From contig NC_065572.1 of the NCBI RefSeq assembly GCF_937616625.2, positions 64,501 through 128,500 on the forward strand: 64,000 nt of DNA. The letters are read 5' to 3'. The notes below the pieces were generated by a model. The model saw nothing but the letters and a program-made list of their open reading frames with translations. It was not told the DNA's origin and made no database searches. The number at the start of each line of letters is the position of its first letter. Within the stretch, counting starts at the first letter, position 1. This document shows positions 22,120 to 32,945 of this stretch, piece by piece. The stretch is from Mercurialis annua (taxonomy: Eukaryota; Streptophyta; Magnoliopsida; Malpighiales; Euphorbiaceae). A program made the position numbers and the translations under genes.

Positions 22120-23375
22120 TTGAGAATTACCCAGAAAATTGGAATTATGTTAACCTTCAACAGGCTTTTTTGAAGTTTGGTGTTGCGGTTAAGGTTACTT
22201 TAGCAAGGAAACGGAACGTTAGGAACAAACGATTAGGATTTTTTCGACCTAATTCGAAGGAAGATATCAGCACCGTTAAAGCTAGATTGAATTTGGTATG
22301 TATTGGGTATTATCGTATCAAGGTGTTTGACGCTAGATATCCAGCTAGGGTTTTAGAGAATAATGGTTTGAAGGAAAATTATCTAGCTCGATCGGTTCAG
22401 CATAATAGGCAGAAACAACAACATATTTTCAAACCTTCAATCCGAGATAGCAGGTCGTTTGTTCAGGTGCTGAAAGTTGACCCTATAGTCTACACTCCAC
22501 CTTTGAATACGTTATCAGATTTCTCAGAATCTCTAATTATCATCACGGTTAAACATATCAGTTCTTTATTACAAGTCTCTTCTTACTTGTAAGCTAAGAA
22601 TGTTGATTATGTTTCGATGTCTTTTGTGGGTGGGTCTGATATTATTCTTAGGTTTTGTTCTAAGGATGAAAGAGTAGTTTTTGAATCCATCATGTTTCCC
22701 TCATTGTTGGACTTCTTTACTTCTTTTAAGCCTTGTGACAGATTATATGTGAGCAGTAGCAAGTTTATTTAGATTAATATTGCTGGTATCCCGGGTGCAT
22801 GGGAAGAGGACTTATTCATGCAAGTTGGGAATCGATTTGGTGTTTCTATTGTTGTTCATCCTATGGTTATTTCTAAGGAGAGGTTGGACACAGGATCCGT
22901 TTTGATTAGCACTACTAGAGACAATATCCATCAAACTGTCCAGTTAGTTTTTGCTGATAAGGAATTTCCTATACATATTTCTAAATCAGACTTACCAATA
23001 GTTTTGGAGGAATGGGATGGTCTGGAATTAGACTCTAATGATGATTCTTCGAGCATTCAGGGATCTCTTTCAATCTTGGATAAACCAGCGGAGGAGGATA
23101 GTCTGGATTCTTTAGAAAAGAAAGGGTTGTCAACTATATCATCACCAGCGTTTATGTTGCATAACTCAGCCAATGATGCGATCTGTGCCAATGCTTCTGC
23201 TGTTATAGAGAAACATGTTGATGCTAATTCAAAGAAAATTCTTAATATGGAAAGGAGTACTCCATCAAGTTATAGCTCCCCAGCAGGTCATACTCCAGCA
23301 GGTTTTATGGGCTTTATTGAAACGAGGAGGAAATTTAAACGAATTGTAGAAAGGGCAATTTATGTTCCAATCTGA
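22120..23375 (+). pseudogene. LINE ORF1, RRM-type RNA-binding protein remnant
   Basis: From about 22120 the translation contains NWNYVNLQQAFLKFGV and then ARKRNVRNKRLGFFR, the pattern of the N-terminal RNA-recognition motif of plant L1 ORF1. The frame then breaks (stops between 22592 and 22818) and resumes in a 185-residue piece (22818-23375) with the middle domain and a Ser/Asp-rich linker ending in RRKFKR. The family protein binds LINE RNA to form the retrotransposition particle. This copy is interrupted and non-functional. Confidence 0.7.
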
Positions 23376-23619
23376 CTCTTACAGGATGTTCGGATTCATC
23401 CTTCTCGAATGCAATTATTAGACATAGGACCAAACTTAATTTTGCAGCAGCTAATGAGGAAGTAGAAGCAAGGAGGACGTGGTATATTGGTCTGGAACTG
23501 GTTCTGTCTGCAGTTGAAGATGAAGAAGCTATCTTGGGTTTATTAACTCATAGGAATCAGCAGGACTTTTCGAAGTCTGCTTGATATGTGGATCTCTTTC
23601 CAGGTTATTGATTTTTTCA

Positions 23620-26600
23620 TGTCGTGCTCTTTAAATATTATCTTTTGGAATTGCAGAGGGGGATTTCTTTTTCTAGAAAACAACGGGTTATTCGATCATT
23701 GGTTCTTAAGAATAACTTATCGATTCTTGGATTGATTGAAACAAAAAAATAGAGTTTTGACGAGTTTGAAATAAGGAGACTTTGGCATAATTCTAATTTT
23801 AACTTTAGTTTTGCTCCATGTTGGTAAAAATACGCAAGCGTATGTAGCCAATTTGTAATATAGACTGCGAAGTCCAGATATCGTACCCACAGAGAAAGCT
23901 CTAAAGACAACCAGTTAAGAGACTCGATTCGGATAGTCGAAAAGATAATTTTGTTTGTTTGAGTAAATTAAAAGACAGAATTTAACAATTGTAAGTTAAA
24001 GTAAACTAAAGCTGTAATTAAAATTGGTATTTAACAAATATGGAGAAAAGCAGGGATTATTAATCTTTGTTATGCTGTTTATTTAATTCGGGTTATGGAT
24101 TATATTGTTCTGATATGGTTCGGACTAATCGAAGGCATCTAAAATTCTCTCTCGAGCAATTGCAGGCAAAAGCATAAAACTAACGAATAACAGGTAAATT
24201 ATTCACTCTCGCACAATGCTTAACCTAATTACTACTTAATTGAATGATTATGAAGTGAATCCTAAGAACACGCACTCGTTAATTCACTCTCGCGCAATTA
24301 ACTCCTACATTCTTCATTATGTTGTTCTATTCCAATTTTACTCTCTCGAGCTAAAACTAAAACATATGGCATAGACTAAGTGATCAATTTAGGCTAAGCA
24401 TTAAGCACAATACTTAAAAACATATCAAGAACAAAAACCCATAATTTCGACTTAACTAAACAGACATAATTTGATTAATAATCCCCAATGAAGGGTTTAG
24501 CTAGACATAATAATAACAATCCTAAATTATCAAATTCATTCTAAGATTAAAGTAAATACTGAATATGAAATTGATATAAATCGTACCTTGTTCGAAAGTA
24601 AACTAATAATAATCGACGACAGAATAATGAAGAACTAAGCAATCCGATAATGAAAAGATAATAAAAACTCTAATATAGGGTTTATGTCTAATACAAAATT
24701 AAGCGAACCCTACTACAATTATAGCGAGTATCATTGCATATTTTACATGAAAAGCTCAAAGTAATAATAAGCCAATAAAACACCAATAAAATGATTAAAA
24801 CATACGATTATCGAGTTCTAAACACGCCTAAAGAGAGGAGTATTTCTACTCCTATCACTCCATCTCAAGGTGCTTCTGGTGGCTTGGTTTTGATTTGGAG
24901 TAAACTATTGATTTCTCCTACTAGATTGATTACTTCTTCAAGGTTTATTAGTATGGATTTTTGCTGGAACTCTTGTAACATTAGATTGCTTTTAGTTTAT
25001 GCAAGTAATTGCCCGGGGGATCGTTTAATTTTTTAACAAGATATTAGTACAGAAATTGAGTCTGACAAGCTTTGTATTCTGTTGGGGGATTTCAATGAAA
25101 TTATGGATCCGTGTGAGAGGTTGAACTGCTCAGGTTTTTCAAATTCTATGAAGGATTTCTCAGATTTTATTAATTCTTCTTCTTTGTTCGAAGTTCCTTT
25201 ACAAGGGCATTTCTTCACTTGGTATAACAGATTGTCGCGGTCGAAAATTGATAAGTGTTTTGTTTCACCTAGTTCCCATGACATTTGGCTGAAGCTTTCT
25301 CTTAAGGCTTTAACAAGATCATTTTTGGATCATGTTCCCCTCTTATTTTGTTCAGAAGTTATATCGGATTGGGGTCCTAAACCATTTAAGTCTATCAACG
25401 CTTGGTGGTTTCACCCTCATTTTTTCTCTCTTGTTGATAGTTCATGGGCTGTTATCTCGGAATCTATTGCTAAAGGAAGTCTTGTTGCTAAGTTGAAAGA
25501 ATTAAGATTGGTATTCAGAATTTGGAATAAGAATCATTTTGGGGACTTGAATTCAAAGTTGGGGCTGTCCAGAAATCAATTACTGATTTGGATTCTAATG
25601 CTGATGCTTGGCCTTTGGATGATTCGGAGCTGACATTATTATCTTCTCTTCATGGTGAATTCAATAAGGTATCGCGGCAACTTGATTAATTGTGGCTTCA
25701 GAAATCTAGATTAAACTGGAATCAGTTTGGGGAAAGGTACAAAGTATTATCATTCGATAGCCTCTATTCGGTCTAGATATAATCTTATCTCAGAAATTTG
25801 GGTTAATAATGTTCTTTACTCGGATCCGGATGATATTAAGAAGCATGTTTCTATAAGAATGCATCAAGCAAAAGAAGCACAGCCCACCTTTTTCTCTCTT
25901 ATATCTGCCAATTGGAAATCTATCGGATGAGCAGGCTGACTATCTTACTTCTCGCTTTTTGGAATCAGAAATTTTCTTAGCTCTTTCGAGCTTCGACGAT
26001 AATAAATCCCCGGGCCCTGGCGGTTTTAATTTCTTTTTTTACAAGCGAGCTTGGAAGATTTTGAAAGGAGACATTTTGGATCTTTTTTCTGTTTTCTACA
26101 ATTCAGGCTACTTTCCAGTCGGATTAAATACCGCTTTTTTGGTTCTGTAGCCTAAATTTAAAGGAGCTTCTGCTATTTTTGATTTTCGACCAATTAGTTT
26201 GGGTAATGGTATAAGGAAGTGGGTTTCGAAGGTGCTAGCAGAAAGACTTGCTCCTGTTCTCCCCTCGATTATTTCAAAATGCCAGTTTGGGTTTGTTAAA
26301 CGGAGAAACATTCATGATTGCCATATGATCGCTTCAGAAATAATTCATCTGGTTCATTCTCGTGGGGAGAAGGCTTATGTGATTAAACTGGATTTCAAAA
26401 AAGCTATTGATTCAGTTTCTTGGTCCTTTATTATTTCTATGCTTATGCGAATAATTTTGACGGTTCTTGGATTAATTGGATTTCCTCTCTTTTCAGTTCT
26501 TCTCAGTTGGCTGTGTTGGTTAATGGTTCTCCTTCTGGAAACATTTTCATGGAGAAAGGTGTGTGCCAAGGTGATCCAATATCGCCTCTTCTCTTTATTA

Positions 26601-27055
26601 TAGCAATTGAGGGTTTGTGTCTATTTTTTCGAAAGCTATCTCTAGAGGTTTTATTGATGGGATTCAAATTGAGGGGTACACTAACCCGGTTTTGCTTTTA
26701 CAGTTTGCAGACGATACTTTGGTTTTCATTCCTAATTATTTGGAAAAACTAAGGAATTTGAGGCGTATTTTGCACTATTTCGAATTGATTTCTGGTTTGG
26801 AAATTAATTTCCATAAGTCATCTATTACAGGTATCAATATGGACGATTATTCTATGAGTTTGGCAGCTGATATTCTATCTTGTAAAATAGAGCATTTTCC
26901 TATTACTTATTTAGGATTGCCTTTGTCTATTAAAAAATTGAATGTGAAGCAATGGGATCCGATAATTCATTCATTTTCAACCCAGCTTTCTTCTTGGAGG
27001 GGAAGTCTATTGTCGCCTGCAGGTCAATTGGTTCTTATTAAGTCTGTATAGAGTA
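23620..27055 (+). pseudogene. LINE ORF2, endonuclease and reverse transcriptase, fragmented
   Basis: The endonuclease starts with NIIFWNCRGG at about 23634, is cut by the nested element at 23819, and resumes with PSQGASGGLVLIW at about 24860. It continues through GDFNEI (25087) and the DHVPLL region (about 25330). Reverse transcriptase follows from about 25960 (DDNKSPGPGGFN; KWVSKVLAERL; QFGFVKRRNIHD) to the catalytic FADD box at 26704-26715 and a YLGLPLS motif near 26911. Stops and frameshifts occur at 25633, 25930, 26150 and near 26430-26600. APE-type endonuclease plus RT is the hallmark of L1 LINEs. Confidence 0.88.
23819..24857. mobile_element. TG..CA element, 1039 bp, nested in the LINE endonuclease
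   Basis: It begins TGTTGGTAAAAATACGC and ends TCCTATCA, flanked by the 5-bp duplication CTCCA (23814-23818 and 24858-24862). The LINE protein reads across the gap once it is removed (FSFAP, then SQGASGG). There is no internal repeat of its ends and no ORF of retroviral type, so it is best explained as a solo LTR; a short non-autonomous LTR element that has lost one LTR is the alternative. The body is AT-rich with repeated CTCTCG words (about 24145, 24205, 24285, 24343). Confidence 0.72.
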
Positions 27056-27784
27056 GCTTACCGGTATATTACATGTGCTCGTTTTGTGCTCCTGCTTCGG
27101 TGATTAGCTACCTAGAGAAATTTATGCGTAAATTTCTTTGGAATGGGGCTGTTGTTGGCAATTACTTCGGTGGCGTGACCTGGGCGGGACATTTTCTATC
27201 CTTTTAATGACGGTGGCCTAAATATTGTTCCTCTTCGTTTGAAAAATTGTTATTTGTTATTCAAATGGATTTGGAAGATGATGAATGCGCCTCGTGATGA
27301 TTCGCTATGGTTTTCAGTTGTTTCTGCTAGTTGTGGTATTTCGTTTTGGTTTGAGCTTGATCCGGATGTTTCCCTTTGTCTTTCTCCTATTTGGAAGGGT
27401 AATTTCTTGTTGTTTGTCTCATAAGGATTCCTGGGAAAAAATTTTATCTAATGTTTCTATTTCCTTGGGAAATGGTTGTTCACTGTGTTTTTAGCATGAA
27501 AATGGTTAGGGGATGTTGTGCTTTCTTCTTCGTTTCCCATGTTATTCAGTCCGTCTAGGAATTCTGAAGGCACGGTTCAACAAGTTTTGGGTACTCCTCA
27601 ATCTTCTTATTCTCGGTTGAGCGTAATCTGGTCAAGGGCTTTGCGAACTGGTGAGCTGGAGGAGTTGCAACGTCTGGAGCTGCTGGTTGAAAACATCAGT
27701 CTGAATTGTTTTAAGCAGGATCATTTTGTTTGGCTGAAGAAGGAAGCATACTCATCAGCGTCAATGGTGATTTTGTCTCGGTCA
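27056..27784 (+). pseudogene. LINE post-RT region, first part
   Basis: Translations in shifting frames match the linker between RT and the zinc-binding domain of plant LINEs: KFLWNG near 27130, LKNCYLLFKWIWKM at 27238, and SVNGDFVSVS just before the CACTA insertion. Several frameshifts and stops make it non-coding. The last codons continue across the CACTA element at 30022, which shows that the two parts belong to one LINE. Confidence 0.65.
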
Positions 27785-28144
27785 CACTACAAAAAATTTG
27801 GCTTCTTGTGACAAAAAAATATGTGACAAACTATATTTTGTCATAATAAATAGGTTAGTTGTGACAAAAAAAAATATTTTGTCACAATGAAAGTTTAATG
27901 AAATGATATTGTGACAAATACATATTGTGTCAACCATTTTTGTCAATATAAAAATTAATTATGTTTATTGTGACTAACTATTTTGACAAAAACATGTTTT
28001 GTCGCCGTAATTTAAAATATTTTTATTATGATAAAATAAATTTTATCATAATATTTAAAAAGGTGGTGACAAATTTTATTTTGCAGCTATTAGATATATT
28101 TTGTCACTATAAAAATTAATTATGTTTATTGTGAAAATATTCTT

Positions 28145-28420
28145 TAATTGATGTGCTGGTGTATAAATGGATGATGCAGCGGCACTGGTATCGGTTTGAT
28201 TTTACTTTGGCTACAAAATTATCAGATTACTTGGGCAAAGAATGGAAGTTTGCAAAGTGCAGGGAGATTTTTGATGATATCATCAATCAGGGACGCGTGC
28301 TTAGTGAGTCTACTTTTCATATTTTGATTATTGCATCCGTTAGTGCTCCAAGGATGTTTGGAGGAAGCATGTGCCATTTATAATCGTATTTTTTAGCTGG
28401 GAGGTTGACATAAAGTTCAT
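28145..28420 (+). pseudogene. Captured PPR-protein gene fragment inside the CACTA element
   Basis: The frame reads [20 protein letters not shown], later [20 protein letters not shown] and SESTFHILI. It then shifts frame near 28345 (the next codons read [10 protein letters not shown]) and hits stops near 28395. This is the text of a short pentatricopeptide-repeat protein of the At1g62350-like type (family recalled, not searched). Only about 90 codons are present, with no start codon, transit peptide or 3' end of its own, so it is a transduplicated exon piece and not a working gene. The surrounding subterminal repeats are non-coding. Confidence 0.7.
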
Positions 28421-28541
28421 ATTCGGTCACAATTTTTTTTTTTTAAAACTACATTTAAATAAAATTTAAAAATAGTATAAGACATACATATCAATTTGAA
28501 TAGAGAATCAAACTAACATGAGATAAACTGTAGTATTTCTT

Positions 28542-28980
28542 ATGTCTTCTTCCCAAAAAGAAATGTGTTTTAATAATTTTGCCGTAATGGAAAGATTATT
28601 TTTCGTGTTTTTCTTTACCATATATTTTTCTGCAATTCGTGTTTGTTTCACTATTTTGTGTTTATTTTGTGTGAAAATTGACAATATTTCTCAATCATAT
28701 AGCAAAATCAAGCATCTTGTTCAACTAATGTTCAATGCAAAAGATGATGAGAAAATATCTATTGATGGCGACGAAACATATATTGATGGCTGCGAAAAAT
28801 CTCTTGATGACGAACCATCTAATGATTGGTATGTGACGGCTTGCTTAAATATATTTTTTAATTCGTTACGCTTTTAATTTTTCTTTATAATTTCAAAATT
28901 ATTCACTTAATTATGTCAGTTTGAAAATAAAAGTGTATATAATAAACGTTTTTTTTTCTTACAGATGGAAATTTTTGGAA
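28542..28980 (+). other. Possible second captured fragment in the CACTA element
   Basis: An ORF of 111 codons (28542-28877) has a hydrophobic N-terminal half and an acidic end with two similar lines, ISIDGDETYIDGCEKSLDDE. A GTATGTGA donor-like site at about 28829 and TTTTCTTACAG before 28965 would splice to a piece reading MEIFGMKEDG. I do not recognise the protein. It could be a captured exon pair or chance. Confidence 0.3.
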
Positions 28981-30021
28981 TGAAAGAAGATGGACGTCTC
29001 CTATATCAAAAGTTAGGTTTAATTTAGTTTCTTTTCTTCATAGCAAACAGTTTACATGTTTGCATACGATCGGTTATTTAGTATTATTAAAGACTTATTC
29101 ATTGATAATTTTATGTAATATTTGAATTGATTTTGTTTTTTATTCATTGATTTTAGCAACAAATTACTGTATTCAATTACTTTAGTATCGATAAAAATGG
29201 AAATAATATAATAACAATTAATTTCGTCACGTTATGATAAATTACTTACTGTGATAAATTAAATTTGTCACCGTTGACAAATTATAATGACAATTAATTT
29301 TGTCACATTATCATAACTTACGTGTTGTGATAAATTAAATTTATCACAACTAACTAATTATAATGACAATTAATTTCGTCACGTTATGTTAAATTACTTC
29401 TTGTAATAAATTAAATTTATCACAACTAACTAATTATAATGACAATTAATCTCGTCACAATATGTTAGATTACTTGTTGTGATAAATTAAATTTATCACA
29501 ACTAATTAATTATTATGGCAATTAATTTCGTCACTTTATGATAGATTACTTGTGATAAATATTTTTTTGTCACTTTACAATCTTTTTGTCACTAATAACT
29601 CGGCGTATGTAGTGACAAATGTATATTAATTGTGATAAATATGATTTTGTCACTGCATAATCTATTTGTCACTAATAACTCGGTATATGTAGTGACAAAT
29701 TTATATGAATTGTGATAAATATTTTTTTGTCACGTTATTAGCGTTTTGTCACTAGAAGGCGATGTATATTACGACAAATTTTGACAACATTTGATTACTT
29801 GTGATATACATTTTCGTCACAATAAATATGAATGTGACAAAATAATTTTATCACAATAGAAAATTTATGGTGACAAACTATAAAATGGACTTATTGTGAC
29901 TTGTTTGTTTTGACCAACGAAATTTGTCACAAAGTAGTCACAATAACGTTGTTGTGACAAAATTTGGGCTTAACGTGATAAATTTCGTTCGTCCCAACAA
30001 GCCAATTTTTTTGTAGTGTCA

Positions 30022-30600
30022 GTTCAGCAGCGAGTTCAGTTAGGGGTGGCTAATACTGGGTTCTTCTGTATTATTTGGAACACGAAGCTTCCACCTCGCA
30101 TTCGATTTTTTACATGGTTATTGGCTAGGAACTGAATTTCTTCTAAGATGTCTTTGGTTAGGAGAGGTATTATTCCGATTGATGAAGGTTTTTGTTCCTT
30201 TTTCTTTGAGGATGAGACGTATACTCATATCGTTCTTCATTACTCTTTTGCTTGGAGTATTTGGTCATCTATTTTGGCTAAAATTAACAGCTCTTGGGTT
30301 CCTCCTTTTTACTTGGATCATATTTTGGCAGTGGTCTTTTATTGCCAAAAAGAAATTCCAAAACCTTTGGATTTTGATTTGGTTTTTTGCAGTTTCAGGA
30401 AATTTGGAAGGCTAGAAATCAAAGGCATTTTAAAAGCGAATTTATTCTGCAGGAGAAGCTGTGATTTTCTACAAGTCTTGGCACCCGAGTTTTCCTTATT
30501 CTTGTTGTGATGTTGTTAGAAATTATTTTTAATTTTTGTTCAGACTTGAGTTCTGTTTTTTGCCTCCATAGCTTGTGGAAGTGCTAATTTATTGATCTTT
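30022..30600 (+). pseudogene. LINE zinc-binding post-RT domain, second part
   Basis: After the CACTA element the translation resumes with IIWNTKLPPRIRFFTWLLAR (about 30078), a stop, then SSKMSLVRRGIIP, an ETYTHIVLHYSFAWSIWSS segment, and a C-terminal stretch to 30510. This is the zf-RVT region found at the end of many plant LINE ORF2 proteins. The T-rich 3' UTR and A tail follow directly. Confidence 0.75.
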
Positions 30601-30616
30601 TTTATCAAAAAAAAAA

Positions 30617-30831
30617 TTAATTATCGGGATAAAACAATAATTAATTTATTCAATCACTTTTCTTGTGATTATAATTAATATCAACTCAAACGTTGTCCGA
30701 ATAACCGATAAATTATCGAGCTAACAAAATTCCTAGTTAAACTCAATTTTTCAAAAATCCCTTTTCCAACCTACTTCGGGCTATCAAAACGCTTACATAA
30801 TACAGTCTGATTACCAAACTAATTGAATATT
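30617..30831. repeat. Satellite fragment between the LINE and LTR 2
   Basis: About 215 bp of long-type satellite monomer, from TTAATTATCGGGATAAAAC to AATTGAATATT. The last five bases, ATATT, are the left target-site duplication of the inverted solo LTR; the unit continues after the LTR at 33402. Confidence 0.9.
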
Positions 30832-31340
30832 TGTCACGACCCAAAATATTGAGCCGCAACCGGCGCTAGGGAACGGGAGTGGTAGCTCCGGAACCCGTAG
30901 CAAGCCTTAAATCACTATTAATTTTTCGCAAATAATAAACAAATAATATAAAGCAACAGAAGCAAGTATACATAACATGTATACACAAACATTTACACTA
31001 ACTGTTCTGTTATCCTCGCGGGCTCTAGTTACCGTACCTCGTACGAACTGGCCTCGCGGTACTATATACATCAGTTAGTGTATCCAACATATCACTAGCA
31101 CCTAGTGCCGTGCACAACATATAAAACACGTAGCCTACAAAAACATATAAACTGGACAGCAAGTAATATGTACACTCAATGTATACTGTTGTCTAGGCTA
31201 CGACTCTGTCAACGCGGGACCACTACTGCAGCATTCACAGAAGTCAGATACTACACATACACAGCTGACTTCTGGACTTCAAAATTGGCCTCTAGCTAGG
31301 TCCACATACTAAGTACCTGAAAACATCAAAGGTGAGGGGT

Positions 31341-31360
31341 CAGTATTTGGGAAAATACTG
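31341..31360 (-). repeat. Conserved hairpin of LTR 2
   Basis: CAGTATTT-GGGA-AAATACTG is the complement of the hairpin at 18362-18381 in LTR 1. It lies 24 bp upstream, in the LTR's own direction, of the acceptor-like CAG at 31319-31317. Confidence 0.65.
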
Positions 31361-32367
31361 AGTGAGTTTGCATTTACTAACGGTATTATTATAAAAACAT
31401 AGCATCGCATCTCAATAAAACAATAATATAAACCCTATAAACAGGTATTTGATCCGTACGAAACTAATATCCTAGCATGCGACATATTTCTCGAATAATC
31501 ATTATCATTCAACCCAATCGTAAATATCAATCGTGAGTCTAACTCGCTGGTGGCCCAGCCACTAGATACGGGGACTCCAGACTACACCGTAGTCGAGTAC
31601 TCAATCGTATCAAAAACCCAATCGTAAATATCAATCGCGAGTCTAACTCGCTGGTGGCCCAGCCACATAAATTTTATAATCATCAACAGCTCCCAGCTGT
31701 GTCAAGTCATTTCTCAAATGCAAATATGCTAGACTGACTCGATACTGGTGATCACACAGCCTATTGACACCCAATAGGTAGCTAGTTTCTTCGGATCGCA
31801 TACTAGTTCTCGTATATAAAAATTAATAAAGCATATAACATTTCAATCAATTATATATAATGCGATGCGTGTAAACAGTATATATATATCTTTACAAAAT
31901 AACTTTATATGTATAATACACGAAAGTAAAGTGCAACTCACAGTGACCGTAATCCAATCAATGACGTGGACTATGAAATGATATGCCCTCGCTAGTCCAC
32001 GTCTACTGACCTCTCTGATCGCTGACACGTCTGATAAATAATTAACATTTACTGATTAGACGTGAATCTAGTATTCCTATACGTATAATACTTTTAAGTT
32101 TTAGGGTTTAGTTTCATTAGATTCCACTTCTAGTTCGCTCGTATACTCAATGATCCTTAGTCGTACTTACGACTTATCGAGTACTATTCCTGGTACTCGA
32201 GAATTATATAACTTTCTTAACTGAATTCTTAATTATCATATTAACATTAATTTCTATAATGTTTTATATTCATTTTAAAACATTTGACTGAGTTTCATGC
32301 CCAAATCAAGCTATCGGAGGCTCATTTTCGCTCCCGGAAGTCCCACGGAGGTTCTGGTCGAGGTAGG

Positions 32368-32550
32368 GCACGTCGTGCTAGCTTGGCACGTCGTGCCCTT
32401 CAATTTTTGTGAAGGGCACGTCGTGCCCTTCATGGTGCACGTCGTGCACCCCTTGTGGTGCACGTCGTGCACCCCTTGTGGTGCACGTCGTGCACCCTTG
32501 TGGTGCACGTCGTGCACCAGCACGACGTGCTGAAGTGCAGCACGTCGTGC
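32368..32550. repeat. Hairpin cassette of LTR 2 (GCACGTCGTGC repeats)
   Basis: Nine copies of the 11-bp inverted repeat GCACG-T-CGTGC, eight in this orientation and one as its complement. Flanks extend the pairing and change together: AAGGGCACG with CGTGCCCTT at the third copy, GGTGCACG with CGTGCACC in copies four to seven, and AGCACG with CGTGCT at the eighth. The cassette sits at the same place in the LTR as the unrelated cassette of LTR 1. Cys/Thr-rich ORFs through it on both strands follow from the repeat. Confidence 0.85.
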
Positions 32551-32937
32551 ACCGACGTGTGCTGCGTTTTTCCAGCGCTTCCGGACCATTTTCGGGGCTC
32601 TAAAACTCTCAAAACTTACCCTAACACATACCCAATTCATTTTAACACAAAATCTAGCAAGAATCCTTACAAAAACGATGAAAACGACTTGATTCTTGAC
32701 GTATTGATTCAAACGTAATTTCTTAACAAAACAGCCTACAAAACACCATTTTCACCACCAAAAACCGAAATCTTACCTTTATATGATGCTTAAGATCAGT
32801 AGAGCATTCAATTCCAAAGAGATTGCCGCGAGAATCGTCTAACGGCGGCGAAACGAAATCGATCGGCGATTTTCACTTTCTGGAGCCTTCTTCTTTCTTT
32901 CTTTCTTCTGATTAATTCTTTCATTCATAATCCAAAT

Positions 32938-32945
32938 CTTATATA
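32938..32945 (-). promoter_or_regulatory. TATA box of solo LTR 2
   Basis: TATATAAG on the minus strand, about 455 bp from the LTR start, followed by a leader with CTTCTTTC-type repeats on the plus strand. Its position relative to the donor-like site and cassette matches LTR 1. Confidence 0.55.

Larger units (their letters stand above)
27785..30018. mobile_element. Non-autonomous CACTA (En/Spm) transposon, 2234 bp
   Basis: It has CACTA-type terminal inverted repeats: CACTACAAAAAATTTGGC at the left, and the complement of CACTACAAAAAAATTGGC at the right. A 3-bp TCA target duplication flanks it (27782-27784 and 30019-30021). Both ends are packed with subterminal copies of TTGTGACAAA and TTTGTCAC words in both orientations (27808-28140 and about 29220-30000), as expected for transposase-binding repeats. 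It has no transposase. Inside lies a fragment of a host PPR gene (28145-28420) and possibly a second captured piece. Confidence 0.9.
22019..30616 (+). mobile_element. L1-type LINE, near full length, carrying two nested insertions
   Basis: The element is in plus orientation. It begins with a short C-rich leader (22019-22120), then ORF1 (RRM-type RNA-binding region), an endonuclease, a reverse transcriptase, a zinc-binding post-RT domain, and ends in a T-rich 3' UTR and an A tail (about 30608-30616). It lies in the satellite array. It is split by a TG..CA element (23819-24857) and a CACTA element (27785-30018); removing both rejoins the LINE reading at conserved protein positions. Many stops and frameshifts show it is dead. 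I find no target-site duplication at its ends. About 180 bp of the satellite unit expected between the flanks are missing, which suggests a deletion at insertion or later. Confidence 0.85.

Noticed and set aside
22801..23375. 185-residue ORF as a possible host gene
   Set aside because: It lies in line with the LINE ORF1 remnant and ends just before the LINE endonuclease start, so it is part of the dead LINE.
32297..32718. Overlapping Cys/Thr/Arg-rich ORFs on both strands through the LTR 2 cassette
   Set aside because: They are translations of the GCACGTCGTGC repeat in several frames. Being open on both strands is expected for a palindromic repeat without stop codons.
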